From an uncultured Candidatus Saccharibacteria bacterium (GTDB lineage Bacteria; Patescibacteriota; Saccharimonadia; Saccharimonadales; Saccharimonadaceae), in NCBI GenBank assembly GCA_937924995.1, contig CALEXY010000019.1, positions 4,988 through 68,987 of the forward strand: DNA of 64,000 bases, read 5' to 3'. Numbering within the stretch: position 1 is the first letter of the stretch; every line of letters begins with the position of its first letter. The notes below the pieces were generated by a model. That model was given only the letters and a program-made list of their open reading frames with translations. It did no database searches and was not told where the DNA came from. This document shows, piece by piece, positions 34,989-43,073 of this stretch. The translations under genes and the position numbers were made by a program.

Positions 34989-36992
34989 TTATTTAATCAA
35001 TTCACGAAATTCTGCTTCAGAGATGATCTTAATACCAAGCTTTTCGGCTTTGGTGACTTTCGAAGCACCTGGCTTAGCGCCGGCAATTAAGGCGGTAGTA
35101 TTTTTGGTCACAGAACTGGTGACCGTAGCGCCTTTTTCGCGCAATAAATCTTCCGCTTCTTCACGCCCCATATCAGTAAGTGTTCCGGTGACGACAAAAC
35201 TTTGACCTTTAAGTGGGGCGTTATCATGATTAACGTAAACTGGATGTACACCGAGCGAAGCAAAATCATCGAGTTGCCTTAAATTATCTTCATCGGCGAA
35301 GTAAGCCAAGATCGATTCAGAAACCGTGAGACCGATATCCGGGATTTTTAGCAGCTCTTCTTCGGTGGCATCACGCAGTGTCTCAAGTGACTGGAAGGCA
35401 TCAGCGAGGGCGACCGCTGTTTGTGCGCCGACGTGTCGAATGCCGAGCGCGGTGATAAATTTGGCGAGCGGCGCCTGCTTAGTCCCCTCGATGGCATTTA
35501 TTAATTTAGTGGCTGATAATTCGCCAAAACGTTCGAGCTTAATTAAATCTGATTTTTGCAAACGGTAGAGATCAACTAGGCTTTTCAAGAGGCCAGCATC
35601 GACCAATAAATTAACATTTTTCTCACCTAGGCCCTCGATATTTAACGCCTGCTTGCTGGCAAAATATTCAAGATTACGGCGCAAGATAAAATCTAAATCC
35701 TGCCCCTTCACGCGGTAAACCACTTCTCCATCAGGACGCTCGAACTCAAGTTCTGGATATTGATTTTTGAGAGCTTTTTCATAATCAAAAGGCTCGGTAC
35801 CCTCTGGACGAAGGGTAAATAATACTTCCTTAATTTTCGGAATAATATCACCCGCCTTATAAATAATCACGGTGTCACCGATACGAATATCGAGCTTTTC
35901 AATCTCATCAGAATTATGCAAGGTGGCGTGGCGCACAGTACTACCGGCAATTTCCACGGGGTCTAAGATAGCCACCGGGGTCGCCGCACCAGTACGACCA
36001 ATTGAGATTACGATATCGCGCACCTTCGAAGTGGATTCTTCAGCGGGATATTTAAAGGCCACAGCAGCACGAGGAGTTTTGCCGACGATACCAAGCTCAG
36101 AATATATTTTGCGATCATTAATTTTTATCACCATGCCATCGGTATTAAAAAGAAAATTACCGCGCACCTGACCAAGGTGTTCGATCTCGGCAAAAACTTC
36201 ATTAAGATGGCTATAGGTATGGTCCTGACCGGAAGTTTGGAAACCGATTTGGCGCAAAAATTCATAAGCCTCTTGGTGGGTCGGAAGATCCGGTGTGACT
36301 AGGTCGTAGGCCATAAAGCGCAGTGGACGACTAGCAGCAATGCGAGGGTCGAGCTGACGAATGGTACCGGCGGCAAGATTACGCGGATTAGCGAAAGGTT
36401 TCTCACCGAGCTTAGCCTGCATTTGATTAAGTTTTTCAAAATCTTGCTTAAAAATAATCACTTCGCCGCGCACTTCCAGATGCTCTGGTGGATTATCCAG
36501 ATTTAATTTAAGTGGGATATTCTGAATGGTTTTCACATTCATGGTAACATCTTCACCTACCAGACCATCGCCACGCGTAACGGCCTGCTGAAAAATACCA
36601 TTTTCATAATGCAAGGACATGGCCAGGCCATCCATTTTAATATCGGTGAAAAAGGTAAATTCGGTGCCTCGATCAACTAACTTATAATTTCTGGCTACCC
36701 AATCACGAATTTCGGATTCAGAAAAAACATCGGCAAGAGAAATCATACGGGAAGCGTGCGTGACTTTTTGGAATTTATCCAGAGGTTTACCAGCTACGCG
36801 TTGGGTGGGAGAATCAGGAGTAATAAATTCTGGATACTGTTCTTCTAATTGGCTAAGCTCGTGCTTCAAAGAGTCAGCCGCTGCTTCCGACATAATCGAC
36901 TCATCTAGGACGTGATAATGATAGCGATAATCATTGATTAAGGTCTTTAGTTTTTCAATACGAGCCTTGGCCGCAGATTTTTCATTATTCAT
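34989..36992 (-). CDS. ligA: NAD-dependent DNA ligase
   Basis: 667 residues, full length. The adenylation domain has the nucleophile Lys in FTDIKMDGLAMSLHYENG and AAGTIRQLDPRIAASRPL, followed by the OB fold. HhH repeats and a C-terminal BRCT domain (about 590-667, GQSFVVTGTLTDMGREEAE) complete it. The zinc finger that normally has four Cys (about 400-430) is not visible; I see no cysteine there. The enzyme joins Okazaki fragments and repair nicks. It is last in the lemA-htpX operon, 2 nt after the preceding stop. Confidence 0.96.
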   Translation of the reverse strand: MNNEKSAAKARIEKLKTLINDYRYHYHVLDESIMSEAAADSLKHELSQLEEQYPEFITPDSPTQRVAGKPLDKFQKVTHASRMISLADVFSESEIRDWVARNYKLVDRGTEFTFFTDIKMDGLAMSLHYENGIFQQAVTRGDGLVGEDVTMNVKTIQNIPLKLNLDNPPEHLEVRGEVIIFKQDFEKLNQMQAKLGEKPFANPRNLAAGTIRQLDPRIAASRPLRFMAYDLVTPDLPTHQEAYEFLRQIGFQTSGQDHTYSHLNEVFAEIEHLGQVRGNFLFNTDGMVIKINDRKIYSELGIVGKTPRAAVAFKYPAEESTSKVRDIVISIGRTGAATPVAILDPVEIAGSTVRHATLHNSDEIEKLDIRIGDTVIIYKAGDIIPKIKEVLFTLRPEGTEPFDYEKALKNQYPELEFERPDGEVVYRVKGQDLDFILRRNLEYFASKQALNIEGLGEKNVNLLVDAGLLKSLVDLYRLQKSDLIKLERFGELSATKLINAIEGTKQAPLAKFITALGIRHVGAQTAVALADAFQSLETLRDATEEELLKIPDIGLTVSESILAYFADEDNLRQLDDFASLGVHPVYVNHDNAPLKGQSFVVTGTLTDMGREEAEDLLREKGATVTSSVTKNTTALIAGAKPGASKVTKAEKLGIKIISEAEFRELIK

Positions 36993-36994
36993 AT

Positions 36995-38152
36995 TTAGAG
37001 CTCCAGTTTAGCATCATCATTATAATCGAGAAGGGCGCGATAAAAGAGGTAGAAATAAATCGAAAGATAGATAAAGATAAAGACTGTAATCGTGAGCTGG
37101 ATGATAGCCACAAACGGAATTTTACTGTCGGTAAGCCAGGCGAATTGAGTTTTCAATACCCCGTCAAGAATAATGGCTGGTAGAAGCAGTAATAGATAAA
37201 GCAAGGCAATAATGATAATGAGGTAGAAAACCCGAATTAAGAAGCGGATGCGGCGCCCCATAATGAGATTTTTGGCCATCCGTACGGCGGTCAGAGGATA
37301 AAGACCTGGCGCCGAAACCACAATAATGGCAAAAAAGCTACTGGATAACAGATAGAGACTGAGCGTAATCATCAGTGCAGCAAACATAAAGAAAAGTAGT
37401 GCATAAAACGGCGTGGAGAGAAATTCAGTGGTGAGAGCGACTTGAAAAACTATAATCGTAAGCATGATTGGTACGGCCTCGAGAAAGATAATTAGCCCGA
37501 CCACCAGAGTCGAAACCAGAGGCGACAAGGCGCTGTAAAAACCGTCGCGCATCTTGATTTCCTGGTGACCGGCGAGGAGATGGCGCGCCAAATAGATAGT
37601 GACTAGCCAGATAATGGCAAATAGAAGCACCGCGATGACAATTTGCGCATCATTCATAGTGGTGAGACCACCAGTGGAAATAATGCCGAGCAAAGTAAGC
37701 CCCGCTTTACCGACGGTGCCAATTTTACCATCCGCCACATCCTTATTAGTCTGCTCAACATTGGCTCTTACATCGGCAAGGGTATTTTCCGACATGGCAC
37801 CGATGAGAAAAATATAGAGGCCGACAAAAATTAAAAGGAGTGGTAGAAAGATTTTCCAGAATTTGAAAAACATTTTAAAAGCAGCACTAGCTTGACTGGT
37901 CAAACTCGGGAGCTCAGTTTTACGCTGATAATCTTCGTAATAGGAGCGCTTAAAGGAGCGGTGAAGCCGCACTTCGTCCTGCTTTTTGATTAGCTGCTTC
38001 TTTTCGCGCGCAAGCTGCTTTTTTTGTTTTTGTTCCTGTTTTTGAAGTTTTTTCTGCTGCTTTTCAGCTTGGTGCTGCGCCTGCTTTGAGACCAGATTTT
38101 TTTCATCAGAGGCTGACTCAGATACTACTGATTTAGTTTTAGATTTCTTCAT
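36995..38152 (-). CDS. Multi-pass membrane protein, unknown function
   Basis: About 385 residues. The ATG at 38152 overlaps the htpX stop (TGATG); an upstream in-frame TTG is less likely. A highly basic, Lys/Gln-rich coiled-coil-like N-terminus (about 20-65) precedes about six or seven membrane helices from residue 95 on. GLYPLTAVRMAKNLIMGRRIRFL between helices resembles the glycerophosphoryl diester phosphodiesterase membrane-domain family, but this is weak. It lies in the operon lemA-htpX-this-ligA. Confidence 0.7.
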   Translation of the reverse strand: MKKSKTKSVVSESASDEKNLVSKQAQHQAEKQQKKLQKQEQKQKKQLAREKKQLIKKQDEVRLHRSFKRSYYEDYQRKTELPSLTSQASAAFKMFFKFWKIFLPLLLIFVGLYIFLIGAMSENTLADVRANVEQTNKDVADGKIGTVGKAGLTLLGIISTGGLTTMNDAQIVIAVLLFAIIWLVTIYLARHLLAGHQEIKMRDGFYSALSPLVSTLVVGLIIFLEAVPIMLTIIVFQVALTTEFLSTPFYALLFFMFAALMITLSLYLLSSSFFAIIVVSAPGLYPLTAVRMAKNLIMGRRIRFLIRVFYLIIIIALLYLLLLLPAIILDGVLKTQFAWLTDSKIPFVAIIQLTITVFIFIYLSIYFYLFYRALLDYNDDAKLEL

Positions 38153-39027
38153 CAAATATTATCCTTCGCGCGCTCGAGACGTTCGATGCGTTTTTCAATT
38201 GGTGGGTGGGTGCGGAAAAGTGAGTTGGTGCGACGCTTTTTGAGTGGATTATTGATAAACATTGCCTCAGTGGCGGTATTTTGACGACGCATTGGTTGAC
38301 CGTGTTCATCCAGTTTCTTCAAGGCACTAATCAAACCATCTGGGTAATGGGTAATTTCAGCGGCCGACATATCGGCAAGATATTCTCGCTCACGCGAAAT
38401 CGCCATCTGAGCAATCGTGGCCACTAGGGGCGCCAAAATCGAAGTAAAAAGCAGCGCGATCACTCCGACCGGACTGTCTTGTTCGTCCCGGCGATTAGTA
38501 TAGGAAATCATACGAAGACCAATATCAGCAATGTAGCCCACCACACTTACCAAGGCAAAAGCCACCAAAGAAACGCGAATATCGTAATTTTTAATGTGAG
38601 AAATTTCGTGAGCTAGAACCCCGGTAAGTTCGTCCTTATCCATAATATTTAGCAGGCCAGTGGTCACCGCAACCTTAGCGTGCGCCGGATCGAGCCCGGT
38701 AGCAAAGGCATTCGGCGCCGGATCATCAATTACATAAATTTCTGGCATCGGCAGACCTGTGGTAATAGTGAGATTTTCTACAATATTATAAAGAGAACGG
38801 TAATCTTTTTTAGCGATAGGACGAGCACCAGTCATCGCCATAGCCATACTAGAAGACAAAAAGACCATGATACTGGCATAAATGATGGCCGAAACTAAAG
38901 TAAAAATAAAAATACTATTATCGCCGTAAACAGCCGCAAAAAGCGCCCCGATAAAACCAATAAAACCGACGAAGCCGGCAAGTATCAAAACGGTATTTCT
39001 TTTGTTAGCTGCAATTTGAGAATACAT
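38152..39027 (-). CDS. htpX: HtpX-like M48 membrane metalloprotease
   Basis: 291 residues from the ATG at 39027 (MYSQIAANKR), which has gaaaggga upstream. A longer frame would start inside the hairpin at 39043-39070. Two N-terminal helices precede the protease domain. Zinc ligands are in LTGVLAHEISHIKNYD, with the third ligand Glu in ISREREYLADMSAAEIT. HtpX degrades damaged membrane proteins. HtpX with LemA is a common gene pair. The downstream gene overlaps its stop. Confidence 0.93.
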   Translation of the reverse strand: MYSQIAANKRNTVLILAGFVGFIGFIGALFAAVYGDNSIFIFTLVSAIIYASIMVFLSSSMAMAMTGARPIAKKDYRSLYNIVENLTITTGLPMPEIYVIDDPAPNAFATGLDPAHAKVAVTTGLLNIMDKDELTGVLAHEISHIKNYDIRVSLVAFALVSVVGYIADIGLRMISYTNRRDEQDSPVGVIALLFTSILAPLVATIAQMAISREREYLADMSAAEITHYPDGLISALKKLDEHGQPMRRQNTATEAMFINNPLKKRRTNSLFRTHPPIEKRIERLERAKDNI

Positions 39028-39042
39028 ATTCCCTTTCTGACA

Positions 39043-39070
39043 ATATCCAGTGGGTCGCCCCACTGGATAT
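39043..39070 (-). promoter_or_regulatory. Hairpin between lemA and htpX
   Basis: A perfect 12-bp stem (ATATCCAGTGGG) with a 4-nt loop and no T-run after it on the minus strand. It could stabilise the lemA message or set the lemA:htpX ratio. Confidence 0.55.
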
Positions 39071-39090
39071 TAAATCGTCGTATTAATTGA

Positions 39091-39666
39091 TTAGAAAGAA
39101 ACTTTTGGAGCTTCTTGAATCTTGGCATTTTCCTCTTCGGAAACGTTGTAGAATTCACGAGCTTTGTAACCAAACATGCCAGCGAAGATATTAGCTGGGA
39201 AGCGCACGATAAATTCGTTATATTGGCGAACCGCACCGTTGTAATAGCGGCGAGAAGCCTGAATCTTATCTTCGGTATCTTCGAGCTGATCTTGCAAACG
39301 GATGAAGTTTTCGTTAGCCTTTAATTCTGGGTAACTTTCGGCAAGTGCGAAGATGTGGCTGAGGGCTGATTTCATTTCTTTTTCAGCGCCAGCAACTTCA
39401 GCTGGGGTAGAAGCGGTGAGGACGCTGGAACGAGCCTTCACGACAGCTTCGAGAGTTTCACTTTCGTGTTTGGTATAGCCCTTAACGGTTTCGATAAGGT
39501 TTGGGATGAGGTCAGCGCGGCGCTTCAATTGGACAAGAATGTCTGAGAAAGCATTATCGACGCGAACCTTGACGGTGACTACGTGGTTGTAAACAAAAAT
39601 TGCATAGAGGGCAACTAGGATTACAACTGCGATAACACCGATTAAAATCATTTGTAGTGTGTTCAT
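39091..39666 (-). CDS. lemA: LemA family protein
   Basis: 191 residues from the ATG at 39666, which has aaggag 4 nt upstream. A single N-terminal helix (about 5-25) precedes a helical-bundle LemA domain with YNHVVTVKVRVDNAFSDILVQLKRRADLIPNLIETVKGY and the C-terminal YNEFIVRFPANIFAGMFGY. The function is unresolved, though a membrane/envelope role and partnership with HtpX are commonly seen. It is first in the operon. Confidence 0.93.
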   Translation of the reverse strand: MNTLQMILIGVIAVVILVALYAIFVYNHVVTVKVRVDNAFSDILVQLKRRADLIPNLIETVKGYTKHESETLEAVVKARSSVLTASTPAEVAGAEKEMKSALSHIFALAESYPELKANENFIRLQDQLEDTEDKIQASRRYYNGAVRQYNEFIVRFPANIFAGMFGYKAREFYNVSEEENAKIQEAPKVSF

Positions 39667-39734
39667 TTTACTCCTTGTTAATACTTTAATTATATCAGAA
39701 ATCGAAAAAGTGGTAAGCTTTTTAGACACAAAAT

Positions 39735-39766
39735 ATCCCCACTAAAAGGGGGGTTTTAGTGGGGAT
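39735..39766 (-). terminator. Terminator of the tRNA-Gly transcript
   Basis: A 13-bp perfect stem ATCCCCACTAAAA with a C6 loop, followed by ATTTTGTG on the minus strand, 4 nt after the tRNA CCA. Confidence 0.8.
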
Positions 39767-39770
39767 AAAT

Positions 39771-39847
39771 TGGTGCGAGCTAAGAGACTCTAACTCTCGA
39801 CCTCTTCCTTGGCAAGGAAGCGCTCTAAACAACTGAGCTAAGCTCGC
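39771..39847 (-). tRNA. tRNA-Gly (anticodon GCC) with altered 19-56 pair
   Basis: 77 nt with encoded CCA. Acceptor GCGAGCT/AGCTCGC, anticodon arm CTTCC-TTGCCAA-GGAAG. The D loop is AGTTGTTTA (one G where G18-G19 is usual) and the T loop is TTAGAGT (A where C56 is usual). The two changes restore a U19-A56 pair in place of the near-universal G19-C56. Confidence 0.9.
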
Positions 39848-39973
39848 ATACTGTTTTAATTTTACCGAAATCTAACATAAAGTCAAGTATTTAGGAAAAA
39901 TTTGTAGATATAGATTCCAATCTCACACCGAATCCCTATTTAGACTAATACTTTTACATTGCAGGTTTTTATC

Positions 39974-40001
39974 TTGTAATATTTTCCTAAAGTAATATAA
40001 T
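39974..40001 (+). promoter_or_regulatory. Promoter of the micro-ORF/small RNA at 40012
   Basis: TTGTAA, 16 nt, then a perfect TATAAT ending 10 nt before an ATG. Confidence 0.6.
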
Positions 40002-40011
40002 AGAGTTATAA

Positions 40012-40104
40012 ATGATTCGTCTATCGAATTGGCGTCGTTATGGCGATACTTTCCAGATGAGTAATCTGCTGGATAGAAGACGTTTCGAAAAAAATAGCGC
40101 TTAG
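40012..40104 (+). ncRNA. Candidate leaderless 30-codon micro-gene or small RNA
   Basis: A promoter and a terminator enclose about 100 nt. The transcript would start at about 40008-40012 and contains an open frame MIRLSNWRRYGDTFQMSNLL followed by DRRRFEKNSA, whose TAG stop lies in the terminator loop. As RNA it can fold: CGTCTATC near the 5' end pairs with GATAGAAGACG, and TCCAGAT and CAGAT/ATCTG form inner hairpins. I do not recognise it as a known RNA or peptide. Either reading is possible. Confidence 0.5.
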
Positions 40105-40109
40105 GCGCT
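40096..40109. terminator. Terminator shared by the micro-gene and DUF3800 gene
   Basis: AGCGC-TTAG-GCGCT followed by T6 on the plus strand and preceded by A7 (T7 on the minus strand). Confidence 0.75.
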
Positions 40110-40121
40110 TTTTTGATTGTT

Positions 40122-40727
40122 TTAGGTTTTTGTTAAAAAGTTAATATGTCTTTTAATAATACTCAAATACTCTTTATCTCCAGTCAAAGACCTATTAACT
40201 GAGCCTGCAACCATATCAGCAAGTTGAATTAAAACATCATTCTTTGAATCACGGTATCTTATCTGTTTAATTGCATTTTTGGGAAGATTCTGCCTGAAAA
40301 ATGTTTTTACATTACGCTTATAAGACGATCCGCCTTCACCGTCAATTAAAACCCGTGCATTGGTCGATTCATCTAAGACTTGAGATATAGCCCTTAGTAT
40401 CACTGTATTGTATAAACTACTAGCATCCCTATTAGATGGGATATCCACATTAGTATTTGTTTTATCCACGACAGCGACCGATAATACAAAATTACAGCTA
40501 TTGATTTCTGAAAGAAAGGCCTTCCTAATCTCTGGCGATGTCTTTCTAAATTTGAATTCATGATGAATTTTCCACTTTAATGTTTGCCTAAATCTTTCTA
40601 TCTTTAAAGCGGTGGCTTCAGCATCATAATCAGTTAAAAATATCACAGCAACGATTACAAAATAACTGCTGGAACCTTTGTCCATTTTTAATCCCGGGTC
40701 ACCTGAGTCGTCAATCGCAATAATCAT
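40122..40727 (-). CDS. DUF3800 domain protein
   Basis: 201 residues. It has the family marks IAIDDSGDPG at the N-terminus, VLIDGEGG in the middle and QIRYRDSKNDVLIQLADMVAGSVNR near the end. These acidic residues fit the RNase H-like fold of DUF3800, a family often found near mobile or defence genes. The function is not established. It lies among tRNA genes, a common place for transferred genes, and its AT-rich codons support acquisition. Confidence 0.85.
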   Translation of the reverse strand: MIIAIDDSGDPGLKMDKGSSSYFVIVAVIFLTDYDAEATALKIERFRQTLKWKIHHEFKFRKTSPEIRKAFLSEINSCNFVLSVAVVDKTNTNVDIPSNRDASSLYNTVILRAISQVLDESTNARVLIDGEGGSSYKRNVKTFFRQNLPKNAIKQIRYRDSKNDVLIQLADMVAGSVNRSLTGDKEYLSIIKRHINFLTKT

Positions 40728-40754
40728 AATATCTAGCTTGCTTTTAAATAAAAA

Positions 40755-40776
40755 ATGACCGCTTTTTTGAGGTCAT
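40755..40776 (-). terminator. Terminator of the tRNA-Leu(UAA) transcript
   Basis: ATGACC / GGTCAT stem with a 10-nt loop, followed by T5 on the minus strand, 5 nt after the tRNA CCA. Confidence 0.65.
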
Positions 40777-40781
40777 CTTGT

Positions 40782-40866
40782 TGGTGCCCGAAATGGGACT
40801 TGAACCCATATGGATTTCTCCATTCGATTTTAAGTCGAACGCGTATACCAATTCCGCCATTCGGGC
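40782..40866 (-). tRNA. tRNA-Leu (anticodon TAA)
   Basis: 85 nt with encoded CCA. Acceptor GCCCGAA/TTCGGGC, anticodon arm TTCGA-CTTAAAA-TCGAA, long variable arm TGGAGAAATCCA, T loop TTCAAGT. Confidence 0.95.
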
Positions 40867-40932
40867 TTAGAGATATTATACTACCAAAGTCGTGGCTTTT
40901 TCTAAAAAATTGCCGCATCTACTTCGATAAAT

Positions 40933-41006
40933 TGGAGGCACCGACCGGAATTGAACCGGTGTACACGGTTTTGCAGACCGCTGCGTAACCACTCCGCCAC
41001 AGTGCC
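40933..41006 (-). tRNA. tRNA-Cys (anticodon GCA)
   Basis: 74 nt with encoded CCA. Acceptor GGCACTG/CGGTGCC with one G-U pair, anticodon loop CTGCAAA, T loop TTCAATT, discriminator U as usual for tRNA-Cys. Confidence 0.95.
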
Positions 41007-41034
41007 ATAGAGATATTTTAGCATAGACTAATAA

Positions 41035-41157
41035 AAAATACACCAAACTCCCGAGGTGTATTTTATTTACAATATAGACATTAACTTCACACTCAACCTC
41101 CGAGGTGTTTTGTCTTCGAATTCAGACGTCTCTCAACTTCGCCCGAATTCTTATCTC
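41035..41157 (-). ncRNA. Candidate structured RNA or tRNA-operon leader
   Basis: On the minus strand TTGACG (41186-41181) and TATCAT (16-nt spacing) could start an RNA at about 41157. It contains GAATTC at both ends of a 26-nt loop and two similar elements, AACACCTCGGAGG and ATACACCTCGGGAG. It ends in a 10-bp hairpin (41035-41064) followed by T6. No coding frame is evident. It may be a separate RNA or an attenuated leader of tRNA-Cys/tRNA-Leu. Confidence 0.35.
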
Positions 41158-41219
41158 TATGATATCATGCTTTTGCTTGTCGTCAACATTGACTTTTGAG
41201 ATTTTTAATGTTTTTAGCA

Positions 41220-41248
41220 TTGACATTTTAGAGTTGCAAAAATGATAT
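41220..41248 (+). promoter_or_regulatory. Promoter-like sequence facing a repeat array
   Basis: TTGACA, 17 nt, TGATAT. No open frame follows. The 41255-41420 region contains the three TGTTCGGTTT repeats and ends at the hairpin at 41421-41446. Confidence 0.45.
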
Positions 41249-41285
41249 TTTATAGTTTAACTTATTAGGGTTTAAAAAATTTTAG

Positions 41286-41333
41286 TGTTCGGTTTCTTAT
41301 ATTGCTGTTCGGTTTTACGGTTTTGTTCGGTTT
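41286..41333. repeat. Three direct repeats of TGTTCGGTTT
   Basis: Exact copies start at 41286, 41306 and 41324 (spacing 20 and 18), with a partial copy (ACGGTTTT) between the last two. The spacing is close to two helical turns, as in an array of protein-binding sites. Confidence 0.6.
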
Positions 41334-41420
41334 TACCTCTGTTACTTGTTGTACATTTTCAGGAAATTAAAAACGCGTCTTTGTTTTTCCTTAGTTTTTA
41401 GCTTTGAGTTTTTTCTATAA

Positions 41421-41446
41421 AAAATAGCCGCTAGGACGACTATTTT
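41421..41446 (-). terminator. Terminator of hisS
   Basis: AAAATAGTCG / CGGCTATTTT 10-bp stem with loop TCCTAG, followed by T-rich sequence on the minus strand. Confidence 0.75.
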
Positions 41447-41448
41447 AT

Positions 41449-42768
41449 TTAAAATAATTTATTGAATTTTAGTTTAAATCGAAAGTTTTTTTGTTCACCA
41501 GTAGTAAGGTTTTTGATTTGATAAGTACGATTCTCGGCTTCGTTTTCACCGATAATGATAACATTTTCAGCAACCTTGGAAGCGTATTTGATTTTGTCAC
41601 CAAGCTTTTTATCAAGTAGGCAAAGATCAGCACTAGCACCTTGATTAATCAAATGTGCGACCACTTGGTAGGCGTAGACGATTTCTGCGTCCGAGATAGG
41701 AACCACGCAGTATTTGACCGGAGCGGACTGATAATTTTCCAAAAGATTATTGGCTGAGAGACAGTAGAATAGGCGGGTCAAGCCAATAGAGATGCCGACA
41801 CCTGGGAATTTCTCCTCGGTATAATTCGAGGCGAGATTGTCATAGCGACCACCAGAACAGATGGAACCGAGATTTTTATATTCTGGAAGCAACGTTTCAA
41901 AGACCGTGCCAGTATAATAATCAAGACCACGAATAATTAACATATCGGCAACCACGGACTGACCAATTCCCTGAGCTTCGAGAAGATTAAGTACTAAAAG
42001 TAATTCATTCACACCGGTGGCGAAAGTTTCATTCTCGATACTGAGCGCGGCTAATTTTTCGGTAACTTCAGCACGCGGACCACGAATTTGAACGAATTGC
42101 AGCAATGTTTGGACTTTCGACTCATCGGTAACTTGCTCGCGTAATTTTGCCTCAGTAACTTCGGCTGGAACTTTTTCAGCGTGATCGATAATACCGTAAA
42201 TTTCAGAACTTTTTTCTGTGAGAGTTAAAGCCTCGAGGAGACCGGCCAGAATTTTACGATTCGAAAGACGGACCAAAATCGGGGTCTTTACGAATTGCGA
42301 AAGCGCGTGAAAAGCAGTAGCGACAACTTCGGCGTCATAACCGATTGGCAAAGTATTACGACCAATGATATCAGCGTCCATTTGATAAAATTCACGGAAG
42401 CGGCCTTTTTGCGCACGCTCACCACGAAAATTGCGACCAAATTGCGAAACACGAAATGGAAAAGCTAGATCATTTTGATGCTCGACCACGTATCGCGCTA
42501 GCGGCACCGTGTGATCAAAACGCAAAGCCTGATCCGCATCGTCAGAAGTCTCGGCAGTTTTTACTACTTTGTAGATTTGCTTTTCAGTGTCACCGCCGGC
42601 CTTAGCGAGAAGGATTTCCGTACGGTCAATCATCGGGGTTTCGATGTGATTGAAGCCATGGAGATGATAAACCTGCATAATTTGCGATTTTATTTGATCA
42701 AAAATGGCTTGCTCGCGAGGTAAAAGCTCTTGCATGCCAGAAATTGGGGCAGTATTTATCTTTTTCAT
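41449..42768 (-). CDS. hisS: Histidyl-tRNA synthetase
   Basis: 439 residues. Class II motifs are present: motif 2 in FRGERAQKGRFREFYQMDADIIG, the histidine loop in IRGLDYYTGTVFE, and motif 3 in GVGISIGLTRLF. The anticodon-binding domain is the last 100 residues. It charges tRNA-His. TATAAT lies exactly 6 nt before the ATG, which suggests a leaderless message. A terminator follows. Confidence 0.97.
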   Translation of the reverse strand: MKKINTAPISGMQELLPREQAIFDQIKSQIMQVYHLHGFNHIETPMIDRTEILLAKAGGDTEKQIYKVVKTAETSDDADQALRFDHTVPLARYVVEHQNDLAFPFRVSQFGRNFRGERAQKGRFREFYQMDADIIGRNTLPIGYDAEVVATAFHALSQFVKTPILVRLSNRKILAGLLEALTLTEKSSEIYGIIDHAEKVPAEVTEAKLREQVTDESKVQTLLQFVQIRGPRAEVTEKLAALSIENETFATGVNELLLVLNLLEAQGIGQSVVADMLIIRGLDYYTGTVFETLLPEYKNLGSICSGGRYDNLASNYTEEKFPGVGISIGLTRLFYCLSANNLLENYQSAPVKYCVVPISDAEIVYAYQVVAHLINQGASADLCLLDKKLGDKIKYASKVAENVIIIGENEAENRTYQIKNLTTGEQKNFRFKLKFNKLF

Positions 42769-42809
42769 ACTTTAATTATACCACGCACTATGCTATAATT
42801 TAGGGAAGT

Positions 42810-42885
42810 GGTTCTGTAGCTCAGTTGGTAGAGCAGAGGCCTGAAGAGCCTTGTGTCACTGGTTCAAGTCCAGTCGGAACCACCA
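42810..42885 (+). tRNA. tRNA-Phe (anticodon GAA)
   Basis: 76 nt with encoded CCA. Acceptor GGTTCTG/CGGAACC, anticodon arm GAGGC-CTGAAGA-GCCTT, D loop AGTTGGTA, T loop TTCAAGT. An extended -10 (TGCTATAAT) lies at 42791-42799. Confidence 0.96.
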
Positions 42886-42918
42886 TTTTTATGTCAACGC
42901 GTTATAGTACCTGTCGAT

Positions 42919-42947
42919 TTGACATAACTTCTTTAATTTGATAATAT
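42919..42947 (+). promoter_or_regulatory. Strong consensus promoter
   Basis: TTGACA, exactly 17 nt, TAATAT. The predicted start is about 42954-42955, at the base of the hairpin RNA below. Confidence 0.75.
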
Positions 42948-42954
42948 AAAAGCA

Positions 42955-43005
42955 ATGAAGTTCCAGCACGGGGCAGTATGCTCCTACCGCAGGAACTTCC
43001 TTTTT
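42955..43005 (+). ncRNA. Candidate about 50-nt hairpin small RNA
   Basis: The predicted transcript begins at GAAGTTCC and ends GGAACTTCC followed by T5. Its two ends form an 8-bp stem, and the loop holds CGG/CCG and a further purine-rich segment (GGGGCAGTATGCTCC). It has its own near-consensus promoter and the stem doubles as a terminator. No open frame is present. It resembles no RNA family that I can name. It lies between tRNA-Phe and the lipase-like gene. Confidence 0.55.
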
Positions 43006-43073
43006 ATATACAAAAATACTCATATTTTACAGAATCATCATAAAAACTGTAAAATAGTATTAATATAATAACT

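Noticed and set aside
39028..39063. Upstream start for htpX at 39063
   Set aside because: It would put the start codon and first codons inside a perfect hairpin. The ATG at 39027 has a ribosome site and matches the family N-terminus.
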